64,000 nt of DNA, from NCBI GenBank assembly GCA_950022295.1, contig OX465600.1, positions 292,313,782 through 292,377,781 on the forward strand. Direction: 5' to 3'. This stretch comes from Bromus sterilis. Its lineage: Eukaryota; Streptophyta; Magnoliopsida; Poales; Poaceae. A program made the translations under genes and the position numbers. Positions 55,956 through 64,000 of this stretch are shown here, in pieces (position 1 is the first letter of the stretch; each line of letters opens with the position of its first letter). The notes beneath the pieces were generated by a model. That model did not search any database. It was given only the letters and a program-made list of their open reading frames with translations, and was not told the origin of the DNA.

Positions 55956-57992
55956 TCAAGTTTTATCAAGAGAAAGAGAATAACTAGCCCGAGTAACGGA
56001 CTCGAAAGGTAACTTGATTTTCTTTCTAGGGAAGTGTTCCATCCCTTTCTTGAGAGGGAATTGGAATTTTATATTCCCCTCTTTCATGTCAATAACCGCA
56101 CCAACGGTGCGAAGAAAAGGACGTCCCAAAATAATTGGACACAAAGGTTCACACTCTATATCCATAACAATAAAATCAACGGGAACATAGTTGTTATTGA
56201 CAATGATAAGAACATCGTCGATCTTCCCCAAAGTTTTCTTTACGGAATAATCAACAAGACGAACACCAAAAGAACAAGGCTCAAAGGGCTTCAATTCAAA
56301 CATATCATATATTCTTTTGGGCATAACGGAGGTACTAGCTCCAACATCACATAAAGCATAGCAAGAGAAGTTATTTAATTTAATTTTTATCATAGGGTCC
56401 CAACCATCATCTAGCTTCCTAGGTATGGAGGCTTCTACTCTAAGCTTCTCCTCCCTAGCTTTGATGAGAGCATTTGTGATATGCTCCGTGAAGGCAAGAT
56501 TAAGTGTGCTAGTGTGGGGGTCTCTAGACATTTTGTGTAGCAAGCTAATAACTTCTGAGAGGGTACAACTATCAAAATCAATATCACTACTATCAAAGGT
56601 GGTAGTAGTGTCATCTAGGCTCACTTGTTTAAAACCCTCTATGTTCATAGGAGTTTCTTCATCTTCGGTTGAGGTATTAGCATCACCATTAATAGGTCCA
56701 ACGGGACTAGGAGTGCATTGGGTGCTAATAGTTTGGGTGTCCGCAACAATTTGGATAGTGGCAACTGTGTGGTGTGTAGGAAGGCTCTTAATTCTATCCT
56801 CTTCCTCTTTTTCTCTAGCCCACCTTTCTTTAAGTTTAGCCATCATCCTAATATTTTCATTAATTTGCAATTGGATAGCCTTAATAGGAGTGGCCTTATT
56901 CTCCTCAAGGGGAGAGGTTCTAATTTTAAGCATCTCAATATCAAGGGCTAAGCTTTCTACCTTCAAAGAGAGATTATCTAATTTAGCTAATTTCTCATCT
57001 ACATTTTTATTGAAGGCTTTTTGGGTAGTGATAAAATCTCTAAGCATGTTTTCCAATTCAGAAGAGGGGTAATTGTTGCTAGGGTAGGTGTTGTTGTTCC
57101 CATAGTTGGATGGAAACGGTCTAGGATTGCTAGTAAAATTACCCCTATAGGCATTGTTGTTGAAGTTGTTTCTAGCAATAAAGTTCACATCTACTTGTTC
57201 TTGGGCAACCAAAGAATTTAAAGGGACATTACGAGGATCAATAGAGGGTTGCTTGGTAAGTAAAGACATAATTAAGTCAACTTTTTCATTGAGGGAGGTA
57301 ATTTCCTCGACAGAGTTTACCTTCCTACCTGTTGGAGTGCGTTCGGTGTGCCATTGGGAATAATTGGTCATCATCTCATCGAGAAGCTTCGTGGCAGCAC
57401 CAAGTGTAGTTGACATAAAGGTTCCTCCCGCGGCCGAATCCAACAGGTTCCGCGAGGTAAAGTTCAAGCCTGCATAAAAAGTTTGGATAACCATCTAGGT
57501 AGTCAAACCATGTGTAGGGCATTTCTTAACAAGAGATTTCATTCGTTCCCAAACTTGGGCAACGTGTTCATTATCCAATTGCTTAAAATTCATAATGTTA
57601 CTCCTTAATTGGATAATTTTAGTAGGTGGGTAGTACTTCCCTATAAAAGCATCTTTGCACTTATCCCAAGAATCTATGCTATTCCTAGGCAAAGATTGAA
57701 ACCAGATTTTAGCTTCTCCCCTTAAAGAGAAAGGAAAGAGCTTGAGCTTAACAATATCACCTTCTACTTCTTTATACTTTTGCATATCACATAATTCAAC
57801 AAAATTGTTCAAGTGTAAAGCAGCATCATCTCCAGCACCAGAGAATTGATCTCTCATAAGAAGGTTTAACAAGGCAGGTTTAATTTCATAAGAGGTAGCT
57901 GAAGTGGCAGGTGTGGCAATGGGGGTGCAGATAAAGTCTTGGTTGTTGTGACTAGTGAAGTCACACAACTTGGTGTTTTCAGTGGAACCCAT
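55956..57992 (-). pseudogene. gag-protease of the Athila-like element E, one in-frame TAG
   Basis: Minus-strand reading starts at 57992 (MGSTENTKLCDFTSHNNQ). The capsid region includes GAGDDAALHLNNFVELCDM, FPFSLRGEAKIWFQSLPRNS and AQVWERMKSLVKKCPTHGLT. A TAG at 57497-57495 (probably TGG originally) interrupts it. The same frame continues with MVIQTFYAGLNFTSRNLLDS, an Asn-rich linker, a coiled region and the retropepsin-like ALCDVGASTSVMPKRIYDMF, then LGRPFLRTVGAVIDM, stopping at 55956. The Cys-Asp-Xaa-Gly-Ala-Ser active site and the tRNA-Asp PBS are Athila features. No RT follows. Confidence 0.88.
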
Positions 57993-58130
57993 AGCAGCAG
58001 CAAGTGTGGCAGATTTTTTTTTGTGATTTTTGATATAAGACACAAAGATAAAAACTGAAAGGTAAACTAACAAGACTAAAAAAACAAAGGTAAAGGGTAG
58101 TGTGCAACTCCCCTATCTTAGCACTCGGAG

Positions 58131-58148
58131 TCCCCGGCAACGGCGCCA
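58131..58148 (-). other. Primer-binding site of element E (tRNA-Asp)
   Basis: The minus strand reads TGGCGCCGTTGCCGGGGA, the complement of the 3' end of plant tRNA-Asp and typical of Athila elements. It lies 11 nt after the LTR end. Confidence 0.9.
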
Positions 58149-58159
58149 GAAATTTCGCT

Positions 58160-58380
58160 TGATGTGCGAGGTGATGATAGTGATTTCTCGCCCTTCGTTG
58201 GTAAACCCCAAGTGGAAGGTGTGATGTAGCACAGAAACAAATTTCCCTCAGTAAAGATACCAAGGTTTGTCTCCAGTAGGACTCCGGAGATGATAAGTAG
58301 GTGTCAGCGGCGCAACTGACGCGGACCTGCACACAGACACAAATAACTTTGTTCCCAACGAAGTTCAGAGAGGCTGTCAA
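58160..58380 (-). repeat. 5' LTR of element E, inner 221 bp
   Basis: It matches 51475 to about 51695 with a few substitutions. Element D starts at 58381 after GTCAA. Confidence 0.9.
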
Positions 58381-60171
58381 TGTTGGGAATGTGCCCTAGA
58401 GGCAAATAAAATATGTTTTATCGAGCATATTCCATTAGTTCATAATACGTTTGATACTATGCTATAACTGTATTAAGCGGAAACATTAATACAGCTGTGG
58501 TATACAAACAACCAGGTCCCTAGTAAACCCTAGTATACTAGTCCATTGGGCGATTGATGATCAAGGTTTCCTGATCATGAGACAATGGCGTCTGTTGACA
58601 ATGGATTCGTATCATTGGATAATGATATGATGGACATACACCCACCAAAATTGTTGCGATGTGATCAAGTCACATAGTTCGACATTGCGATAACTATAAC
58701 GTAGTGACCAGATCCTTTGACCGTAATGATCATACGTAATTGTCATCTATGAGGAGACTTTGATTTATATCCCACCGCCTAACTGAAATATGCTGGACAT
58801 AACGGTGCACTTTGGGTATTCCGAAATAGATGGTTGATGAGTATGCAAATAGATCAAAGCGGGATTTGTCCATCCGTGTGACGGATAGGTACTCTGGGCC
58901 CACTCGATGATGTTACATCATAAAGTTTGCAAACGTGTGACTAGGTCACGGAGTTGTAATATCACGGGAACGAGTAAACTTGTTTGTTGAGAACGAGGAC
59001 GAACTAGGTATATTGGATACCGATGATCAAACCTCGGACAAGCAAAGTACCATAGGACAAAGGGAACAGGCACACGGTTAACGGATCCAACAGTAATTGA
59101 AGTTCATTCGATGGAAGCGCAGGGGCTATCAAGGATTGTAACCAGGTCCAATTGATTAGTCATTGATCAATGAGAATTGTCTCGATCATGTCTGCTGTTT
59201 CCCGGACCGTAGGGTGTTACACTTAAGGGTACTCGACGCAGTAAGGATTGATTCGGGATCACCAGAGAAATTAGAGAGAACACCGGAATTGTTTCGGTGA
59301 TGACCGAAATTGTTCCGATGAAGGCCGGAAGTTGTTCCGGGTATTTTGAAAGGTTCAAAATATATTTAATAATGCTTAATTAATGTTTTATTATTTAATT
59401 ATCTGAATTAAATATTAAAATATAATTAAAAATGAATTAAAAGGCATATGGGCCACATAGGGCCCATTAGGGGGAGAGGGAGTCCTCCCCCATGGCCCAT
59501 GGCGCCATAGAGGGGCCCACCCCCTTTATTCATGGCGCACCCCATCCCCTTGGGATTAGTCCCACCCCGGAAGTGGAGGGTGGTGGCACCCCTCCTTGGC
59601 CTATATAAGGAGGGGTAGAGGTGCCCTTTTATTCATGATATTTTGAGATAAGTTCTCATCTCTCTCTCCCTCCTTTCTCCTTCCTCGAGTGGACTCCCCT
59701 TGTTTGGAGTCTACACTTGGTTGGGGATTTCTCCACTATACGCACGCCGTCGTGCTGCTGGAATCGGGATCCGAATCCATCTTCTTTCCGCTGCTCTACT
59801 GGTTCGGAGCCCGGAGGGACGTCAGGTATACTGTATGTGTATAATCCCGCGAGGCACTACACTTGTGGTGCTACTTCATCGTCGTGGTCGTATCGCGAGG
59901 TCTTCATCAACAACGTTCTGACAGGGACGTAATCCCGTCATCGGTCTACAAGGATCGGGTGGCTACAGGAGTCATCGTGGATCTGCGCGGCATCGGGGAT
60001 TGCCGGTACAACTACACCAACCACGTTCATGCGGGAACGTTTCCCGCTTAACGGACTACATACTGGTATGTGATCTATTTCTGTCCGTTACTTGCATCGC
60101 CATAGCATAGGTCTTGGGTATGGGTCTCGTAGGTTATGAAAAATTTGTGTTTTCTGCCCCGAACCCCAACA
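58381..60171 (+). repeat. 5' LTR of element D (1791 bp)
   Basis: It starts TGTTGGGAATGTGCCC and ends GAACCCCAACA. The dyad CCGGAAGTTGTTCCGG is at 59325-59340, ATGGGCC/GGCCCAT at 59448-59467, TTAGTCCCACC at about 59555 and TATA (CTATATAAGG) at 59601-59610. Confidence 0.93.
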
Positions 60172-60172
60172 G

Positions 60173-60184
60173 TGGTATCAGAGC
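60173..60184 (+). other. Primer-binding site of element D (iMet)
   Basis: TGGTATCAGAGC, 1 nt after the LTR. Confidence 0.93.
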
Positions 60185-60796
60185 AAGGCTATGCGTAGAT
60201 GTATTGTACGGATAGAACACATCTAGTATGTGGGCATCAATTCTCCAATTGTTACCCTCTCACGTGTACTCATTTAGCGTTGCGGAAATGTTTGATGAAG
60301 CGTCCCCCGACCGACCTTACGCGTTTACGCGAGGCTGGTTCCACGCTTGACATATGGCTTGTACCATATAAAGTGGCTGGGGGGATGTCTGTCTCTCTGC
60401 ATTAGCGATGCGAAGATGTTTGCAACGGAGGGCCCCGACAGGGGTGTAATAGAGACAATTGCGGGATTGGTGTTGTGGCTTGTTTTCGCAGGATAGAAAG
60501 CGGTTCTTTTCTCGAAACCCCTAGCAACCAAGTAAAACTTGCAAAAGATAAAGTAGAAAGACGTTTTCAACTTTAATTTGCATGTCGGGGGGAATCATAG
60601 CATGTATGATTTATACTGTTGCATCCTGTTTTGCTAATATGTTAGATATACGACGGTAGCATAATAGGATGATCCCTCACTAATCCAACAAAGTGTCCTT
60701 CCTTAGTGAAGCACCATCTGGAAAGTTCTTCATTATGGAGGCATCACGTGTCACACGGGTGTCAAACATTTTTACGTTCACAAGAGATGGGTGGAG

Positions 60797-60823
60797 CAAG
60801 CCTAGCATGTCCAGAAACATGGC
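60797..60823 (+). ncRNA. Leader hairpin 1 (element D)
   Basis: Stem CAAG (60797-60800) pairs with CTTG (60824-60827); inner CATGT/ACATG encloses the loop CCAGAA. It corresponds to 40591-40619 in A. Confidence 0.55.
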
Positions 60824-60861
60824 CTTGCATACGCGGCATATACTCACTAAGGTTATTGTGG

Positions 60862-60890
60862 CGAGCCTGGCATGTGCAGACATGGCCTCG
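60862..60890 (+). ncRNA. Leader hairpin 2 (element D)
   Basis: Stem CGAG/CTCG and inner CATGT/ACATG with loop GCAG. It corresponds to 40652-40680 in A. Confidence 0.6.
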
Positions 60891-60900
60891 GGACACAAGA

Positions 60901-60912
60901 GACCGAAAGGTC
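60901..60912 (+). ncRNA. Leader hairpin 3 with GAAA tetraloop (element D)
   Basis: GACC-GAAA-GGTC. It corresponds to GATC-GAAA-GATC in element A. Confidence 0.5.
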
Positions 60913-61139
60913 GAGCATGAGTCACATGGATGATGTGATTGGTATGATGGCCTACCTTGAACAACATACTGATGGTCGTGTCACACGGGGGAGGTATGTT
61001 CTTCAAGGATCGTGTAATCACTTAGAATAAATTATGAGGGATGTTTGTCTGAGTGGGAGTTCCAGAATTGTTTTTGAAACATGAACTCCATATTATGAAC
61101 TTAATCTTCATGTCTTAGCAAATATCATTGTAGATAACG

Positions 61140-61760
61140 TCATACCAATGTTTAGAACCATGGCTCTTTTAGTATGATAGAACTTAAGGTAAATGGGTCT
61201 TACTTCATTGATGTGTACCAACACCATTAGAGACATACTCATTAGTAATGACTTGCTAAACATAATATGAAGAACTGCTAGGAGATACACCTGACAACTC
61301 CGTAATCAAGGAAGATGATGATGAGTATCACACTCACCGTCACTTATGAATGACTGTCCAATACACCATAATTCATTCTATGGAACCTGAATTGTGAATG
61401 CATGTTAACCAACACGTATGACGTGCTAGGTGAACTTGAAAGCACTTGGTCACAAATCAGAGTAATGGAATATGAGTATATGGACGGGGTTTCTTTCAAC
61501 TATGGTGGAAGGAACAACCTGCTGAGAAAGTCACTCGGAAAATGTATAAGATACATGGAACACCTTGTGTATAACTTGGACTACTGAATGACTGGTTACT
61601 TTGCGATAACTGGGGAGTTGCATCTGCTTCCTCCCAGTTACAAAGACCATGTCTGGACTATGTCATGAAGGAGAATCGTTCACCTGTCATGAGGTCATTG
61701 TTAAAGTCAAGAACTTTAAGAGTAGAACCAATGTAGGAATGGTCATTGACGGAGAAGGTA
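61140..61760 (+). pseudogene. Decayed gag of element D
   Basis: DNA-level similarity to the gag of A can be followed in pieces: the stretch with AATGGGTCTTACTTCATTGA corresponds to the NGSNFADW block, and CTTCCTCCCAGTTACAAAGA to LPPSYGD, ending with GACGGAGAAGGTATATTTGA. Many stops and indels prevent translation. Confidence 0.65.
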
Positions 61761-63635
61761 TATTTGATATACGAGTTATAAATGTCTTTCCCACGAAACA
61801 CTAATTGCGGTTGATTAAGTATTCGATGCTTGAACTTACCGCTTGAGAGTGACTTGGAAGGGATGAGGTCACAATGTGTGCTGACGGCAATCAAGATAGT
61901 TGATGGTCGACAACACTCTCCCTCTACATCTATCAATTGATTAATATATGAATAAATTTGTGACCGTTTGAATGTGAACTTTATTAGTGTGTCTTGCATC
62001 TTGCGAAGACAATTATTCATATTAGTGAGAAACAAGTCAGTTGTTCTCCTTTTATGAATGATATCTCTTATGGTCACATTACGATTATGAATGAGTGATT
62101 CTTATATTGATGATAGTTGTTTGATCATTTATAAGAAATATTGTAATGCCAAGAAATATCCAGGCTTAATAATGACACTACAGTTTAAGTCATGAATGGT
62201 ATGATGATGTCTTAAGATAGTTGATCTCTTGACACATACAAACCATGCCTTTTAGGTGAGATGACTAAAACCTCGCATTCTCGTAAACGGAATGTGTAAT
62301 GATTGTTGAGTATCATACATTGTGATGTATCGTATGTCATCATGTGGTGAATTTCATTGTTTCGTGAACTTCGTATGTGGACTTAGATGAATATTTGTAT
62401 TCACTAATGAAACATGAGTCTGAAATAATTTGATATGATCAAAAGGGATTTCAGAGTAAAGATGGATATTAAATTAACAAGAAAGACAAGCCTCTACGAT
62501 TTGATCAAAGTGACAAATGTTTTGAGTTAGTCTTCGGCATAAAGACTTGTGTGAAAGTTGTTCCACAAATTGCAATGTCTTGAGACACTTCAATATGATT
62601 GACGTGCCTGAACATTGTGATCATATTCTATCGAAAAGTGTATGGTCTAAGTTATCTCTTACCAAGTTACGTTATTATTTTTTAGAGTTATTATTTTAAT
62701 ATGCAAACACTCACTTCAGCATAGGGAACCATCTGAGTTCGTGGAAACCAACACTATATATGTCATGGTGTGTTGTGGTTTCTAGGAAGCTTGATTTATG
62801 TAAGATAAATTATCTTTGTAGTGTATCCTTAGACAACTATGGATGCATCTTCCACAACTAGAACCAAAAGGAGAAAACCTTGTATTGCTATGTTTGGTGT
62901 TTGTCAAGAATTGTTCTTGATAAATGTGGTAATGGAAGAAAATTGAAAGTTCAACCAAGGTAATTGACCTTGCCTCCAAATGTCAGAGTAGTGCAACGGA
63001 ATATGTTCTGGAAGCAAAGCTCTACAATAAGAGGAGAAACCAATGATAATGATCATGATCTTCTGATGGGAGATTTTACTGAGAAAGGTAGGATTCAAGA
63101 ATATATATTTGCCCCTGGTGCAAAATGATATTCATGATTCACTTGTCATGTTAATGGAACAAGACATTCCTACGAACTACAAAGAAGCGATGGTGGACCT
63201 AAGGACGAGATATGACTACAAGTCATGCAATCCTATGTTGAGTTACATTTAAGATTGCTTGAATCTTATCAAGTAAGGAGGTTACTTGATATTCACAATA
63301 ACTTCAGAGTTATGAGGAATAAATGTGAACATCAAAGGGATTTCAAGATTGGTTTGTCACAAAGATTGTTTCTGACAAATTCAATGGGTTGACTACAATG
63401 TGTAGCAATGCTTGAGTCAAAGGGATATTCACTACGATTGATCCAGGATTGTTATCAATACCGTGACTTCCTCAAATCCTGTATTTGAAGAAGTGTTGTA
63501 ATTGGTACAACAAGAAGGTTTTGGAAAAAACATATGGATACTAGTGTCTCATAAACTGAATTCTCATTTTGATGGATGACCAAAGGATTTTGGACTTAAC
63601 CAAAATATCGAGGAAACATGCATTTGCATGAAACT
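61761..63635 (+). other. Non-coding internal region of element D
   Basis: This is AT-rich, without credible frames, and collinear in places with 43370-45170 of element A (for example near the end of gag and before the GAGTGGGAGC repeats). Confidence 0.65.
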
Positions 63636-63945
63636 GAGTGGGAGCTGAATAGTTTCCTGAAACTTAATATGTAGACAACATATTTTGAGTGGGAGCTATG
63701 GGAGTATTATCCTAGACTTATATGTAAATGACATATTTGAGTAGGAGCCATGTGGTTAGTATCCTGAACTTAATATGTGCCTGACATATCTAAGTGGGAG
63801 CCATGTGGATGTTATCCTTGTCTTATATGTGGCCGACATATTTGAGTGGGGGCAATATGAGTGTTATCCTATAACTTAATATGTGCATGACATATTTGAG
63901 TGGGAGCATGATAACATTCTCATATATGGATAACATATTATGAAT
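63636..63945 (+). repeat. Tandem array, about six units of ~52 bp with GAGTGGGAGC cores
   Basis: Cores start at 63636, 63687, 63739, 63792, 63844 and 63898. The unit is approximately GAGTGGGAGCCATGTG, then GTTATCCT, ACTTAATATGTG and GACATATTT. The core resembles the PPT AAGTGGGAGAC of the same element group. Confidence 0.88.
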
Positions 63946-64000
63946 GGTGCCGTTGGTGTTAATGATTATTTGAATCTTTCATAAATGAAGATGAATAAGT

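Larger units (their letters stand above)
51475..58380 (-). mobile_element. Non-autonomous Athila-like Gypsy element E (inverted, interrupted by D)
   Basis: On the minus strand: 5' LTR (only its 3'-most 221 bp, 58380-58160, before D), PBS, gag-protease, about 2.8 kb of non-coding DNA, PPT and 3' LTR (53118-51475). RT, RNase H and integrase are absent. The rest of the 5' LTR must lie beyond D, outside the window. The five bases GTTAC (51470-51474) are the left target duplicate. Confidence 0.9.
58381..64000 (+). mobile_element. Copia element D (sister of A, runs past the window end)
   Basis: It has an LTR, PBS, hairpin leader, a decayed gag, non-coding internal DNA and a GAGTGGGAGC array at the right edge. 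Gene order and leader match element A, and the LTR is closest to solo LTR B. Confidence 0.88.

Noticed and set aside
63636..63945. CRISPR-like array
   Set aside because: The spacing is regular, but the 'spacers' are themselves repeats of each other. It is a tandem repeat in a plant retrotransposon.
1..64000. Integrated plant virus or bacterial-type operon
   Set aside because: All reverse-transcribing sequences have LTR, PBS and PPT structure with Gypsy or Copia domain order. No viral movement, coat or envelope-like frame and no operon organisation was seen.

Overview
The window is nuclear DNA from a grass of the wheat tribe (Triticeae). The evidence is the Copia LTRs of the BARE/Angela/WIS style (starts such as TGTTGGAAATATGCCC, the iMet primer site TGGTATCAGAGC and the polypurine tract CAAGTGGGAGAC), long-LTR chromovirus Gypsy elements, Athila-type elements with the tRNA-Asp primer site, an Au-like SINE and Stowaway/Mutator-type MITEs. 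About 90% of the sequence is nested retrotransposon. The only host gene I can support is a complete five-exon Mediator subunit 19 gene (MED19), on the minus strand at 32972-34643, with a probable non-coding first exon near 36.4-36.7 kb. No prokaryotic, CRISPR, viral or defence system is present.

Layout. 1-12042: a Gypsy (chromodomain, Tekay-like) element with very long LTRs (3' LTR 4035 bp). It is chimeric: partial 5' LTR, PBS, leader and gag1 are followed by a second LTR end, PBS, leader and gag2, then a decayed pol and the 3' LTR. 12043-13159: a fragment of an Athila-like element (a second copy lies at about 54.2-55.3 kb). 13160-18475: a decayed Tat-like Gypsy with an Athila-like solo LTR (14012-15640) inserted inside its primer-binding site. 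18476-19943: a patchwork of an LTR fragment, a duplicated 220-bp protease segment and MITEs. 19944-31561: a young Copia with 182-bp LTRs and a 5-bp target duplication. Its gag is split by a 4.8-kb antisense solo LTR (22073-26879) of the long-LTR Gypsy family. Its pol is open, but the second catalytic Asp of the integrase is Glu. 31562-37.4 kb: the MED19 gene island. 37.5-51.5 kb: BARE-like Copia elements. Element A (38143 to about 47851, gag only) holds solo LTR B (41359-43077); then come an inverted BARE fragment and element C (from 48044). 51475 to beyond the window: an inverted, non-autonomous Athila-like element E that interrupts C. It is itself interrupted at 58381 by Copia element D, a sister of A that runs off the end.

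Order of events from the nesting: C before E before D; A before B; the short-LTR Copia before its solo-LTR insertion; the Tat-like Gypsy before the solo LTR in its PBS. Target duplications that I could read on both sides are GCAAC, CTGAA, GATGC and GGCGC.

The observation I rate highest is a set of small RNA hairpins in the 5' leaders of Copia elements A and D. Twin hairpins and a GAAA-tetraloop hairpin are kept in both elements, with compensatory base-pair changes between repeats and between elements. This points to a selected leader RNA structure, possibly a packaging or dimerisation signal. Also notable are TCP/site II-type motif clusters in unrelated LTR families, a conserved CCGGAA-N3/4-TTCCGG dyad in all five BARE-like LTR copies that reach that position, and an expanded array of about 52 bp carrying PPT-like GAGTGGGAGC cores.
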